Program-made: the position numbers and the translations under genes
The notes under the pieces: model-generated
The model's input: only the letters and a program-made list of their open reading frames with translations
Databases searched by the model: none
What the model was told of the DNA's origin: nothing
NCBI RefSeq assembly: GCF_001687365.1
Contig: NZ_LGLV01000010.1
Coordinates: 62,001-126,000 of the forward strand
Direction: 5' to 3'
DNA length: 64,000 nucleotides
From: Pararhizobium polonicum
GTDB lineage: Bacteria > Pseudomonadota > Alphaproteobacteria > Rhizobiales > Rhizobiaceae
Part shown: positions 1 to 8,433 of the stretch, piece after piece
How the letters are laid out: each line of letters opens with the position of its first letter
How positions within the stretch are numbered: position 1 is the stretch's first letter

Positions 1-48
1 CCCGGACCCATTGCGGAGATCCCGGAGGTCAACACCCGACAGCGCGTT

Positions 49-67
49 GCGCCCTCGGGTGCTTTTT
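49..67 (+). terminator. Weak possible terminator upstream of ffh
   Basis: A short stem GCGCC/GGTGC (one G-U pair, loop CTCG) is followed by TTTTT. It may end the gene lying left of the window. The stem is short, so this is only a possibility. Confidence 0.3.
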
Positions 68-146
68 GGCTTTGCGTCTTGTTTTCGTCACGGAAAAGCA
101 CAACGTTTCGAACCACGCAAAAGCTCGAAACGACAAGGATGAAGCG

Positions 147-1712
147 ATGTTTGAAAGTCTCCAGGACCGCCTTGGATCCATTCTGAATGGATTGACCGGC
201 CGTGGCGCGCTGTCGGAAGCCGATGTGGCTGCCGCCCTGCGCGAGGTTCGCCGTGCGCTCCTGGAAGCCGACGTCGCGCTCGAAGTCGTCCGCTCCTTCA
301 CCGATAAGGTTCGGGAAAAGGCTGTCGGCGCGGAAATTCTGAAAAGCATCAAGCCCGGCCAGATGGTCGTCAAGATCGTCCATGACGAGCTGATCGCCAT
401 GCTCGGCTCCGAAGGCGTGCCGATCGATTTGAATGCGGCCGCCCCGGTCGTCATCATGATGGTCGGTCTGCAGGGCTCGGGTAAAACCACGACGACGGGC
501 AAGATCGCCCTTCGGATGAAGACGCGGGACAAGAAGAAGGTCCTGATGGCGTCGCTCGACACGCGCCGTCCGGCAGCGCAGGAGCAGCTGCGCCAGCTCG
601 GCGCCCAGACCGGCGTCGATACGCTGCCGGTGATCGCCGGCCAGTCGCCGACCGATATCGCCGCGCGCGCCGTTCAGGCAGCCAAGCTCGGCGGCCATGA
701 CATCGTCATCCTCGATACCGCCGGCCGCACGCATATCGACGAGCCGCTGATGCTCGAGATGGCCGAGATCAAGCGCCGCTCCAACCCGCATGAAATCCTG
801 CTCGTCGCCGATGCGCTGACCGGTCAGGATGCCGTCAATCTTGCCCGCAATTTCGACGAGCGCGTCGGCATTACCGGCCTCGTGCTCACCCGCATGGACG
901 GTGACGGCCGCGGCGGTGCTGCCCTGTCGATGCGCGCCGTTACCGGCAAGCCGATCAAGCTGATCGGTGTCGGCGAGAAGATGTCGGAGCTGGAAGAGTT
1001 CCACCCGCGCCGCGTCGCCGACCGTATCCTCGGCATGGGCGATATTGTTTCGCTGGTCGAGAAGGCTGCCGAAAACATCGATGCCGAGAAGGCGGCGGCC
1101 ATGGCCGCCAAGATGAAGACCGGCAAGTTCGACCTCAATGATCTCGCCGACCAACTCGGCCAGATGCAGAAGATGGGCGGCATGGGCGGCATCATGGGGA
1201 TGATGCCCGGCATGGCCGGCATGAAGGACAAGATGGCATCCGCCGGTCTCGACGACCGCATGTTCGGCCGCCAGCTCGCCATCATCTCGTCGATGACCAA
1301 GGCCGAGCGCGCCAATCCGGATATTCTCAAGCATTCCCGCAAGAAGCGCATCGCGGCCGGTTCCGGCACCGATGCCGCCGAAATCAACAAGCTGCTGAAA
1401 ATGCACCGTTCCATGGCCGACATGATGAAAATGATGGGCGGCAAGGGCAAGGGCGGCATGATGAAGCAGATGATGGGCGGCCTTGCCGGCAAGATGGGCC
1501 TTGGCGGGATGGGCGGCGGAATGGGTGGAATGCCCGATCTGTCGAAGATGGACCCCAAGCAGCTCGAAGCCCTGCAGAAACAGGCCGAAGCCGCCGGTCT
1601 CGGCAAAGGCATGGGTGGCGGTGGCCTGCCCGGTTTGGGCGGTGGCGGCCTGAAGCTGCCCGGTCTCGGTGGCGGATTTCCGGGCCTGCCCGGCCTGCCG
1701 AAGAAGAAGTGA
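147..1712 (+). CDS. ffh: Signal recognition particle protein Ffh (SRP54)
   Basis: This is the GTPase subunit of the bacterial signal recognition particle, which binds 4.5S RNA and signal sequences of nascent inner-membrane proteins and docks with FtsY. The product is about 521 residues. The N-terminal helical domain starts MFESLQDRLG. The G domain carries the P-loop GLQGSGKTTTTGK near residue 106, DTAGRTHID near 190 and TRMDGDGRGGAALS near 250. The C-terminal M domain is rich in methionine and glycine (residues 345-521). An in-frame ATG at 66 would add 27 residues unlike the family, so the ATG at 147 is chosen. It is followed 13 bases later by a chorismate mutase and then rpsP-rimM-trmD, a normal translation/secretion cluster. 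The Gly/Met-rich tail is longer than in E. coli, as in other rhizobia. Confidence 0.97.
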   Translation: MFESLQDRLGSILNGLTGRGALSEADVAAALREVRRALLEADVALEVVRSFTDKVREKAVGAEILKSIKPGQMVVKIVHDELIAMLGSEGVPIDLNAAAPVVIMMVGLQGSGKTTTTGKIALRMKTRDKKKVLMASLDTRRPAAQEQLRQLGAQTGVDTLPVIAGQSPTDIAARAVQAAKLGGHDIVILDTAGRTHIDEPLMLEMAEIKRRSNPHEILLVADALTGQDAVNLARNFDERVGITGLVLTRMDGDGRGGAALSMRAVTGKPIKLIGVGEKMSELEEFHPRRVADRILGMGDIVSLVEKAAENIDAEKAAAMAAKMKTGKFDLNDLADQLGQMQKMGGMGGIMGMMPGMAGMKDKMASAGLDDRMFGRQLAIISSMTKAERANPDILKHSRKKRIAAGSGTDAAEINKLLKMHRSMADMMKMMGGKGKGGMMKQMMGGLAGKMGLGGMGGGMGGMPDLSKMDPKQLEALQKQAEAAGLGKGMGGGGLPGLGGGGLKLPGLGGGFPGLPGLPKKK

Positions 1713-1725
1713 GGATTGGGTCCGT

Positions 1726-2028
1726 ATGATTGATCCCGCAGTCAAACAGGAACTCTCGGGCTACCGCCAGTCGATCGACAATATCGACGCGGCGCTCGTG
1801 CACATGCTGGCCGAACGCTTCCGCTGCACCAAGGCGGTGGGCGTGCTGAAGGCCAAGTACAATTTGCCGCCGGCGGACCCGGCGCGCGAGGAATACCAGA
1901 TAGAACGCCTTCGCCATCTGGCAAAGGATGCCCATCTGGACCCGGATTTCGCGGAGAAGTTCTTGAACTTCATCATCCACGAAGTCATCCGGCATCATGA
2001 AGCCATCGCTGCCGATCTCAAGGATTGA
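1726..2028 (+). CDS. Monofunctional chorismate mutase (AroQ type)
   Basis: It probably converts chorismate to prephenate, the entry step to phenylalanine and tyrosine. The product is 100 residues, all-helical and without a signal peptide, matching the length of cytoplasmic single-domain AroQ mutases. It has the typical opening (a Ser-Ile-Asp-Asn-Ile-Asp-Ala-Ala-Leu pattern, then LAERF and a basic residue), a central PPADPAREE segment and a C-terminal FLNFIIHEVIRHHE helix. The ATG at 1726 is 13 bases after the ffh stop, and a longer frame starting inside ffh is unlikely. It lies in the same direction as ffh and may be co-transcribed with it. The family assignment is firm. Whether it is the cell's main chorismate mutase cannot be told from here. 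Confidence 0.9.
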   Translation: MIDPAVKQELSGYRQSIDNIDAALVHMLAERFRCTKAVGVLKAKYNLPPADPAREEYQIERLRHLAKDAHLDPDFAEKFLNFIIHEVIRHHEAIAADLKD

Positions 2029-2091
2029 TCAGCTCAACAACCAAACAAAAAGGCCGCCTCGGGCGGTTGGATATCTCAAGGAGTATATGAC

Positions 2092-2454
2092 ATGGCACTG
2101 AAAATTCGTCTCGCCCGCGGTGGTTCCAAGAAGCGCCCGTTCTACCAGATCGTTATCGCCGACGTGCGTTCGCCGCGCGACGGCCGTTTCTTGGAAAAGG
2201 TCGGTTCGTGGAACCCGATGCTGAAGAAGGACGACGCAAAGCGCGTTGAACTGAACGTCGAGCGCATCCAGTATTGGATCTCGAACGGCGCGCTGCCGAC
2301 CGACCGCGTCCTGCGCTTCCTCAACGAAGCCGGCGTCGCAACCCGCGAAGCACGCGTCAACCCGACCAAGGGCCTGCCGGGCAAGAAGGCTGTCGAGCGC
2401 ATCGCCGAAGCCAAGCAGAAGGCTGAAGACGCAGCGGCTGCCGCCGCCGAATAA
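2092..2454 (+). CDS. rpsP: 30S ribosomal protein S16
   Basis: This is a small-subunit ribosomal protein binding 16S rRNA. The 120 residues begin [18 protein letters not shown], the hallmark of bS16, and contain [13 protein letters not shown]. An AAGGAG ribosome-binding site lies about 8 bases before the ATG. The protein is longer than the roughly 82-residue E. coli form because of a Lys/Glu/Ala-rich C-terminal extension ending in a run of alanines, which is usual in alphaproteobacteria. A small CCGCC/GGCGG hairpin lies in the 63-base leader. It heads the conserved rpsP-rimM-trmD order. Confidence 0.98.
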   Translation: MALKIRLARGGSKKRPFYQIVIADVRSPRDGRFLEKVGSWNPMLKKDDAKRVELNVERIQYWISNGALPTDRVLRFLNEAGVATREARVNPTKGLPGKKAVERIAEAKQKAEDAAAAAAE

Positions 2455-2479
2455 GCCAGGCGATAGCCTATTTTTGAAG

Positions 2480-2512
2480 CGGGCGGCGTTTTCATGCCGC
2501 CCGTTTTCGTTT
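2480..2512 (+). terminator. Rho-independent terminator/attenuator between rpsP and rimM
   Basis: A perfect 8-bp stem CGGGCGGC (2480-2487) / GCCGCCCG (2496-2503) with an 8-base loop is followed by TTTTCGTTT. Its place after rpsP suggests partial termination that keeps rimM-trmD expression below that of the ribosomal protein. Confidence 0.75.
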
Positions 2513-2546
2513 ATGCGAAGGGCACAATCTGGAGATCGAGCCTGCG

Positions 2547-3110
2547 ATGAGCAAACTCAACAACCCTGTGCTGATGGGAACGATCGGCGGCGCTCAGGGC
2601 CTGCGCGGCGAAGTGCGGGTCAAATCCTTTGCCGAGGAGCCGACGGCGATCGGTGACTACGGCCATCTGCATGCGCAGGACGGCCGCTCGTTCGAGGTGC
2701 TGGAAGTGCGCGAGGCGAAGAACGTCGTCATCGTGCGGTTTCGCGGCGTCAACGACCGCAATGCCGCCGAGGCGCTGAACGGGCTGGATCTCTATGTCGA
2801 GCGCGACAACCTGCCGGACGACGATCTCGACGAGGACGAATTCTTCTATGCCGATCTCGAAGGGCTGGAAGCGCTCGATGCCGATGGCAAGAGCTATGGC
2901 ATGGTCACCGGCGTGTTCGATTTCGGCGCGGGCGATCTGCTGGAGCTCAAAGGTCCCGGCAAGCGGCCGGTGCTGATCCCCTTTACCGAATGGTCGGTGC
3001 TGGAAATCGATCTGGAAGCCGGTACCATGCTGGTCGATCCGCTGGCCGCCGGTCTCACCGACGACAAGGATCAGGATCCGACCAGCCAGTTCAAGCCCAA
3101 GGCGAAGTAA
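2547..3110 (+). CDS. rimM: Ribosome maturation factor RimM
   Basis: This 16S rRNA processing factor binds ribosomal protein S19 during 30S head assembly. The 187 residues show the N-terminal beta-barrel with GTIGGAQGLRGEVRVKSF near the start and the C-terminal PRC-barrel with VLIPFTEWSVLEID. Acidic residues (a DDDLDEDEFF stretch) precede the linker. The gene follows rpsP and is 3 bases from trmD, so it is translationally linked in the standard order. Length and motifs are normal. Confidence 0.96.
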   Translation: MSKLNNPVLMGTIGGAQGLRGEVRVKSFAEEPTAIGDYGHLHAQDGRSFEVLEVREAKNVVIVRFRGVNDRNAAEALNGLDLYVERDNLPDDDLDEDEFFYADLEGLEALDADGKSYGMVTGVFDFGAGDLLELKGPGKRPVLIPFTEWSVLEIDLEAGTMLVDPLAAGLTDDKDQDPTSQFKPKAK

Positions 3111-3113
3111 GCC

Positions 3114-3794
3114 TTGTCCTTCCGCGCCACCATCCTGACGCTCTACCCGGACATGTTTCCGGGGCATCTCGGCCATTCGCTGTCCGGCAAGGCGCTGGAG
3201 CGCGGCCAGTGGTCGCTTGATACTGTCCAGATCCGCGATTTTGCCGAGGACAAGCACCGCACCGTCGACGATACGCCGGCCGGCGGCGGCGCCGGCATGG
3301 TGCTGCGGGCCGATATTCTCGCCAAGGCGATCGATAATGCCTCTGCCGGCGACGACCGGCCGCGACTGCTGATGAGCCCGCGCGGCAAACCGCTGACGCA
3401 GGAGCGTGTGCGCGAACTGGCCGATGGTCCCGGCGCCATCATCGTCTGCGGCCGTTTCGAAGGTGTCGACCAAAGGGTAATCGACGGGCGTCAGCTCGAA
3501 GAGGTCTCGATCGGCGACTATATTCTCTCCGGCGGCGAGCCGGCGGCGCTGATCCTGCTCGATGCCATCGTGCGCATCCTGCCCGGTGTGATGGGCAATG
3601 ATCTTTCCGGCGTGCACGAAAGCTTCGAAGGCGGGCTCCTGGAGCATCCGCACTATACCCGGCCGCCGGTGTTCGAGGGGCAGGAGATCCCCGCCGTGCT
3701 GACATCCGGCCATCACGGCGACATCGCCAAATGGCGGGAGGCCGAGGCGAAGCGGCTGACGCTGGAGCGGCGGCCGGATCTGCAGCGACGGTAG
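3114..3794 (+). CDS. trmD: tRNA (guanine-37-N1)-methyltransferase TrmD
   Basis: It transfers a methyl group from S-adenosylmethionine to N1 of G37 in tRNAs reading CNN codons, which prevents +1 frameshifting. It is a SPOUT-fold dimer. The 226 residues begin [19 protein letters not shown] and contain the knotted cofactor-site motif [18 protein letters not shown]. The start codon is TTG at 3114, three bases after the rimM stop, and the residues after it match the family N-terminus, so this start is preferred. rplS, usually the next gene, lies about 4 kb further on because accessory genes intervene. Confidence 0.95.
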   Translation: MSFRATILTLYPDMFPGHLGHSLSGKALERGQWSLDTVQIRDFAEDKHRTVDDTPAGGGAGMVLRADILAKAIDNASAGDDRPRLLMSPRGKPLTQERVRELADGPGAIIVCGRFEGVDQRVIDGRQLEEVSIGDYILSGGEPAALILLDAIVRILPGVMGNDLSGVHESFEGGLLEHPHYTRPPVFEGQEIPAVLTSGHHGDIAKWREAEAKRLTLERRPDLQRR

Positions 3795-3906
3795 GCCCTT
3801 GTCGCCGCGTCACAGTCGGCATGACGCGCTTTTCCAGCGCGCCATGCCTTTCGGGATCATCGATCATCCGTAATAACGGCAATCCCAACAACGGGCAATC
3901 TGGCGC

Positions 3907-5130
3907 CTATTCCGCCGCCTGCGGCAGCGCGCCGACGGCCGTTTCCGGGTCGCCGCCCGCCAGGGTTTTCTGGCCCCATGCGACGGTGATCACGGAGGCC
4001 ACGCCGGCCGCCACGGAGAGCCAGAAGCCGTTTTGCGCGCCGAAATTGTCGACGACCCAGCCCGCCAGAAACGCCCCCATGGCCATGCCGATGCCGATAC
4101 CGGTCGTTACCCAGGTGATGCCTTCCGTCAGCATCGATTCCGGCACCCGGCGCTCGATCAGGCCGAAGGCGGTGATGAAGGTGGGCGAAATGGCGACGCC
4201 GCTGATGAAGACGGCGAGGGCCAGAAGAGGCACTGTACCGGCAAGCAGCAGGGGCAGGGCGGTGAGGGCCAGGACGCTGACGGCGATCAGCAGCTGCTTT
4301 TGCAGCGGCGTGCGCAGCTTCAGGGCGCCAAGGACCAGCCCGACGATGAACGATCCGATCGCGTAGACGCCGATGACGAGGCTGGCGGCGCCCGGCTCTC
4401 CGAGTTCCCTGGTGAAGGCAACGGTGGTGACCTCCGCCGTCGCGAAGGTGGAGCCGACAAACACCAGCGCTAGCGTGATGATCTGCACCGGCACTAGGCG
4501 GATGGCCGATCTCCGCGGCGTGCCGGCCTCGACCGGGCGCACCGCCGGTTCGGTCGACCGCTGGAGTGTGAAGGCCAGGGTTCCGAAGGCAAGGGAAAGG
4601 GTGCTGACCAGCATGCCGGCTTCAGGAAACAGCGAGACCGCCAGCCCGACAGAGAGCGAGGCTCCGGCGATATAAACCAGCTCGTCGGCGGCGGATTCAA
4701 AGGCAAAGGCGGTGTTCAGCGCAGGACTGCCGCGAAAGATCTCCGTCCAGCGCGCCCGCAGCATGGCCGGCATGCTGGGCATGGCGGCGGCAAGAAGGGC
4801 CGAAGCGAACAGGGTCCATGCCGGCCAGTTTCGATGGGCCGACAGGATGAGGAAGGCAAAGGCGATGACCGCGACAATCGTTGCCGGACCGATGACACGG
4901 CTCTGTCCGAACCGGTCGATCAGCCGCGAGATTTGCGGCGCGATGAGCGCGTTCGTCAGCGCAAAGGTTGCCGAGACCGCGCCGGCGATCCAGTATTCGC
5001 CGCGTGTCTGCGACAGCATGGCGACAATGCCGATCGGCGCCATGGCAATCGGCAGGCGGGCGAAAAAACCGGCGACGGAAAAGCCCTTTGTCCCCGGCAC
5101 ACTGAATATTTCCCTGTAAGGATTGGACAT
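3907..5130 (-). CDS. MFS family transporter, TetR-controlled
   Basis: This is an inner-membrane secondary transporter of the major facilitator superfamily with 407 residues and about 12 hydrophobic segments, most like drug or metabolite exporters. An arginine-containing loop follows the second helix (SRLIDRFGQSRVIG), corresponding to the MFS loop-2/3 signature. It begins MSNPYREIFSVPG. It is divergent from a tetR-family gene, and four copies of a palindromic operator lie between the two starts. It is therefore very likely the pump or importer repressed by that regulator. The substrate is unknown. The C-terminus is cytoplasmic and polar. Confidence 0.85.
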   Translation of the reverse strand: MSNPYREIFSVPGTKGFSVAGFFARLPIAMAPIGIVAMLSQTRGEYWIAGAVSATFALTNALIAPQISRLIDRFGQSRVIGPATIVAVIAFAFLILSAHRNWPAWTLFASALLAAAMPSMPAMLRARWTEIFRGSPALNTAFAFESAADELVYIAGASLSVGLAVSLFPEAGMLVSTLSLAFGTLAFTLQRSTEPAVRPVEAGTPRRSAIRLVPVQIITLALVFVGSTFATAEVTTVAFTRELGEPGAASLVIGVYAIGSFIVGLVLGALKLRTPLQKQLLIAVSVLALTALPLLLAGTVPLLALAVFISGVAISPTFITAFGLIERRVPESMLTEGITWVTTGIGIGMAMGAFLAGWVVDNFGAQNGFWLSVAAGVASVITVAWGQKTLAGGDPETAVGALPQAAE

Positions 5131-5166
5131 CGGATGCTCCTGTCATCGTCCGGATGCACCACTTAC

Positions 5167-5254
5167 ATACGTGGCGTATGCGATAAGGTGATTGCATACG
5201 CCACGTATGTCAATTAAAATACGCTGCGTATGTGAAAATAAATACGTGGCGTAT
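5167..5254. promoter_or_regulatory. Four copies of a TetR-type operator, ATACGnnnCGTAT
   Basis: Four 13-base palindromes ATACG-NNN-CGTAT lie at 5167-5179, 5196-5208, 5219-5231 and 5242-5254. The centres are TGG, CCA, CTG and TGG, and the start-to-start spacing is 29, 23 and 23 bases. The first two are part of a perfect 17-base inverted pair (5165-5181 and 5194-5210). They fill the divergent promoter between the MFS gene and the tetR gene, and the last one ends 17 bases before the tetR start. Autoregulation and repression of the transporter is the natural reading. Confidence 0.85.
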
Positions 5255-5271
5255 GTCAAATAGGAGATCCC

Positions 5272-5868
5272 ATGATCAAGCCGCGCCCGGAAATGATCGC
5301 CGAAACACGCGCCAAGCTGCTTGCCGCCGCCCGGCATGCCTTCGGGACCGTCGGCTATGCGCAATCCTCGATGGATGATTTCACGGCCGCCGCAGGGCTG
5401 ACGCGCGGTGCGCTCTACCACCATTTCGGCGACAAGAAGGGCTTGCTGCAGGCGGTCATCCAGCAGATCGATGCCGAGATGACGGCGCGGTTGAGCAGGG
5501 TCTCGGCCGGAGCCGCAACCCGCTGGCAGGGGTTTGTGGATGAATGCGCCACCTATATCGAGATGGCGCTGGAGCCGGAAATCCAGCGGATCATGTTCCG
5601 CGATGGCCCCGCCGTGCTTGGCGACATATCGCAATGGCCAACCACCAGCGGCTGCATTGCAGCGCAGAAGAAGAGCCTTGCCCAGCTCAAGCAGGACGGG
5701 GTGATCATCGACCTCGACGAGGAGGTGACGGCACGGATGATCAATGGCGCCAGCAGCAATGCCGCCCTGTGGGTTGCCAATTCCGATAATCCGGAGGAAA
5801 CCTCAAAAAGGGCGGTGCAGGGTTTTCGCACGCTGCTCGAAGGTTTGAGATCGAAACAGGCCGGATGA
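5272..5868 (+). CDS. TetR/AcrR family transcriptional regulator
   Basis: This is a DNA-binding repressor of 198 residues. The N-terminal helix-turn-helix runs from about residue 10 to 55 and includes MDDFTAAAGLTRGALYHHF followed by GDKKGLLQAVI, the classical TetR recognition helix. The C-terminal half is a ligand-binding domain that cannot be assigned a ligand from sequence. The start is supported by AGGAG just before the ATG. Four operator-like palindromes sit immediately upstream and face the divergent MFS gene. Confidence 0.92.
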   Translation: MIKPRPEMIAETRAKLLAAARHAFGTVGYAQSSMDDFTAAAGLTRGALYHHFGDKKGLLQAVIQQIDAEMTARLSRVSAGAATRWQGFVDECATYIEMALEPEIQRIMFRDGPAVLGDISQWPTTSGCIAAQKKSLAQLKQDGVIIDLDEEVTARMINGASSNAALWVANSDNPEETSKRAVQGFRTLLEGLRSKQAG

Positions 5869-5883
5869 AGAGATGGGAATACA

Positions 5884-5961
5884 GTCTCACCCCGTGACGA
5901 AATAATAGACCGCCAGCAGCAGGCCCACCGCGACCACCAGCCCCCGGATCAGCGCCTGCGG
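5884..5961. repeat. 78-bp direct repeat, left copy (partner at 6714-6791)
   Basis: These 78 bases equal 6714-6791 in the same orientation except for one mismatch at 5928 (C here, G at 6758). The right copy is the 3' end of the TauE/SafE exporter gene. The two copies bracket about 750 bases of AT-richer DNA. Confidence 0.9.
5887..5961 (-). pseudogene. Truncated 3' end of a TauE/SafE exporter gene
   Basis: Reading the minus strand, this stretch encodes the last roughly 24 residues and the stop codon of the exporter found intact at 6717-7463. The similarity ends abruptly at 5961. It is a gene remnant left by insertion, duplication or recombination and is not expected to be functional. Confidence 0.75.
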
Positions 5962-6310
5962 GATGTAGGCAGCCAATGATGTTGCAAAGTGAAGGAAGGT
6001 CGAGACGGGACGGCTCGCGAAAGAGCAGCGGCTGGATTGGTTGCTATGACAGGCATTTGGTGTGGACAGCTGCCGCCAAGCTTATCGATAATAGAGAAAA
6101 CCTAGTGGCAATCGTGCGCCAGAAACTATCAGTCATATATTCTTGCGTTCATTTGTCTGTGGCGCACTTCACATCTACATAGGATGTGCTTTTTCTCTCA
6201 AAGGATTTCAAAAATTGTTTTGCAAAGCCACTCATTTTTTGCTGACAACTTTTCTTGGTGCGTCACTTCCGTTTAGCGCGCTCCAAGGGCAACGATCGGA
6301 AATCGGGGCC

Positions 6311-6616
6311 GTGATTATTTCCATTCGGCTTTCTGACAGTGCTTTCGATGCGGCCGGTGAAACTTTTGAGTTGTATGGACTAGAAGATGAATTGGAATCT
6401 GCAGTCGGAGATTTTGGTGAGTTGGATGGACATGAAACAGGCGAAGGTTTCTTCCGCATATACTTCTATGGCGTGAACCCCGACACGCTGGTTGCGAAAA
6501 TGAAGGCCATCCTGTCCCGAGGTTCAATCCCAGTCGGCTCTTTTTTGGAACTACACGACGACCCTCTTGGAGCCGCGATCAAGCGAGTGGAGCTTCCTCT
6601 CGCCGATCTTGATTGA
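6311..6616 (+). CDS. Small hypothetical protein, immunity-protein-like
   Basis: A 101-residue acidic cytoplasmic protein is proposed from the GTG at 6311, which has a GGAAATCGGGG stretch just upstream. The same frame is open back to an ATG at 6143, but those 56 residues look like translated spacer. Visible pattern: a beta strand (VIISIRLSD), an acidic helix (LEDELESAVGDFGELDGHE), GEGFFRIYFYGVNPDTLVAKM, then a second helix. This layout (acidic helix, Gly-Glu, aromatic strand, Tyr-Gly-x-[ND]-x-[DT]-x-[LF]) recalls small orphan proteins that often accompany polymorphic toxins as immunity proteins. That comparison is from memory and is an inference. It lies alone in an AT-richer insert between two copies of the TauE 3' end. 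No toxin gene is present. Confidence 0.55.
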   Translation: MIISIRLSDSAFDAAGETFELYGLEDELESAVGDFGELDGHETGEGFFRIYFYGVNPDTLVAKMKAILSRGSIPVGSFLELHDDPLGAAIKRVELPLADLD

Positions 6617-6713
6617 CGGTTCGTCAGAAGCCGGGGACTCCGTTTTGAAGTTTTCTATGTGCCAAGAGTGACGAGCCGACGCTCATCCGTTCACTTCTGC
6701 CCCTTAGCCTTCT

Positions 6714-6791
6714 GTCTCACCCCGTGACGAAATAATAGACCGCCAGCAGCAGGCCCACGGCGACCACCAGCCCCCGGATCAGCGCCTGCGG
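6714..6791. repeat. 78-bp direct repeat, right copy
   Basis: Right copy of the repeat described at 5884-5961. It overlaps the genuine 3' end and stop codon of the TauE/SafE gene. Confidence 0.9.
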
Positions 6792-7463
6792 CACGCGGCG
6801 GGCGAGCCAGACGCCGGCATAGCCGCCGAGCGCGCCGCCGGGGATCATGACGGCGGCCTGCAGCCAGCCGACGACGTTGCCGCCGGTAAAGACGACGATG
6901 GCGACGGCGGCGATGACCATGGCGAGGAAATTCTTCAGGGCGTTCAGCCGGTGGTAATCGCCGCCCTTGGACAGGCCCAGCACGGCCAGCATCATGATGC
7001 CCATGCCGGCGCCGAAGAAGCCGCCATAGATCGCGGTCAGCAACTGGCCGGCGAGGCCGAACATCCCGACGGGCGTGCCCTCCGCCGGGATGCCGGGGCG
7101 CAGGAGCGGACCGGCGGCAAAGATCACCGTCGCGGCGATCAGCAGCCAGGGAACCATGGCGCGGAACGACGGATTGGACAGCGACAGCAGGATCAGCGCG
7201 CCGGCAAGGCCGCCGATCAGCGACAGGATGCCGAGAATGGCCGCTTCGCGGAAATCCCTGCGGATTTCCCGGCGATAGGCGAGCGCCGAGGTGACGTAAC
7301 CCGGAAACTGGACGATGGCGGAGGTGGCATTGGCGACGATCGGCGGCAGGCCGGCCAGCGTCATGGCGCCGAAGGTGAGAAACGTGCCGCCGCCCGCAAC
7401 CGCATTGACCGCGCTCGACAGGAAACCGGCGACAAACAGCATGATGGCAGTGGATATGGACAA
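6717..7463 (-). CDS. TauE/SafE family sulfite/sulfonate exporter-like membrane protein
   Basis: This is an integral membrane protein of 248 residues with about eight hydrophobic helices, of the TSUP (TauE/SafE) superfamily whose members move sulfur anions or organic acids. The family N-terminal signature GFLSSAVNAVAGGGTFLTF appears in the first 32 residues and is repeated in diverged form in the second half (FFGAGMGIMML). It starts at an ATG at 7463 with an AGGAG-like site upstream. It is a single gene. Its last 75 bases are duplicated upstream at 5887-5961, so the region between has been rearranged. The substrate cannot be deduced. Confidence 0.88.
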   Translation of the reverse strand: MSISTAIMLFVAGFLSSAVNAVAGGGTFLTFGAMTLAGLPPIVANATSAIVQFPGYVTSALAYRREIRRDFREAAILGILSLIGGLAGALILLSLSNPSFRAMVPWLLIAATVIFAAGPLLRPGIPAEGTPVGMFGLAGQLLTAIYGGFFGAGMGIMMLAVLGLSKGGDYHRLNALKNFLAMVIAAVAIVVFTGGNVVGWLQAAVMIPGGALGGYAGVWLARRVPQALIRGLVVAVGLLLAVYYFVTG

Positions 7464-7764
7464 TGACGCTCCTCCAGCGATATAAATGCCATACCCCGCA
7501 GGTTGACCGGCGGCAAGACGCGGAAATCATCTCCTTCGGCTTGCGGCCGGGAGAATTTTTGCCGCCTGGGGATGACAAGTGCCGCGCTTTGGTGTATTCG
7601 CCCGACCGGTTCGGGAAAAATCCCGTCAGCCGAAAACAAAGAATGGTGAATTCGCTCCTGTTTCTCGATGAGGAACAAAACCTTGAGGCGCCTCGCAAGA
7701 GGGTGATCCGGAAGGTCCGTTTGAGCGCTCTGGCTGTTTCAGAAGAACTTGAGAAGGTTAGACA
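7464..7764. other. Intergenic leader between the TauE gene and rplS
   Basis: About 300 bases hold the divergent control regions of the TauE/SafE gene and rplS. I see no clear riboswitch or operator. A long open frame crossing it (7463-7768, plus strand) lacks gene-like features and is taken as chance. Confidence 0.5.
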
Positions 7765-8325
7765 ATGAATATCATCCAGCAGCTGGAAGCCGAACAGGTC
7801 GCCAAGATTGCCGCCAAGCGCACGCTTCCGGAATTTTCGGCAGGCGACACCGTCCGCGTCAACGTCCGCGTCACGGAAGGCACCCGTACCCGTATCCAGG
7901 CCTATGAAGGCGTTTGCATTGCCCGTTCCGGCGGCGGCATCAACGAAAGCTTCACGGTCCGCAAGATTTCCTACGGCGAAGGCGTCGAGCGCGTATTCCC
8001 GGTTTACTCGCCGCTCGTTGAAGGTGTCGAGATCATTCGCCGCGGTAAGGTCCGTCGCGCCAAGCTCTACTACCTGCGCGACCGTCGCGGCAAGTCGGCT
8101 CGTATCGTTGAAGACACCGGCGTTCGCGCCCGCAAGCTGAACGACGCCGAGCGCGCCGCCGTTGCCGAAGAAAAGGCACGTCTGGAAGCTGAAAAGGTCG
8201 CAGCAGCACAGGCTCTGGCCGCGGAAAAGGCAGCCGCCGAAGCCGCCGCGGCAGAAGCAGCAGCAGCCAAGGCTGCTGAAGAAGCAGCCGCTGCCGCAGC
8301 AGCCGCCGAGCCGGCAGCAGAATAA
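7765..8325 (+). CDS. rplS: 50S ribosomal protein L19
   Basis: This is a large-subunit protein at the subunit interface. The first 120 residues match bL19: the N-terminal [11 protein letters not shown] helix, [18 protein letters not shown], and [13 protein letters not shown] towards the end. Residues about 128-186 form a Glu/Lys/Ala-rich extension ending in alanine-dominated sequence, as in other rhizobial L19 proteins. E. coli L19 is about 115 residues. The start has AGAAGGT-like spacing to the ATG at 7765. A strong terminator follows. The gene is detached from trmD, its usual neighbour, by the 4-kb MFS/TetR/TauE segment. Confidence 0.97.
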   Translation: MNIIQQLEAEQVAKIAAKRTLPEFSAGDTVRVNVRVTEGTRTRIQAYEGVCIARSGGGINESFTVRKISYGEGVERVFPVYSPLVEGVEIIRRGKVRRAKLYYLRDRRGKSARIVEDTGVRARKLNDAERAAVAEEKARLEAEKVAAAQALAAEKAAAEAAAAEAAAAKAAEEAAAAAAAAEPAAE

Positions 8326-8349
8326 GTTTCAATCCATCGGGATTGTTGG

Positions 8350-8374
8350 AAGGCGGCCTCCGGGCCGCCTTTTT
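8350..8374 (+). terminator. Rho-independent terminator of rplS
   Basis: A perfect 9-bp stem AAGGCGGCC/GGCCGCCTT with loop TCCG runs straight into a T-run (8370-8374). It is 24 bases after the rplS stop. Confidence 0.92.
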
Positions 8375-8433
8375 CGTTTTGGGGGGAAGCCCGGCCGCAG
8401 CCATTGGCATGATGGCGGCCTTGTAAGGTCTGA

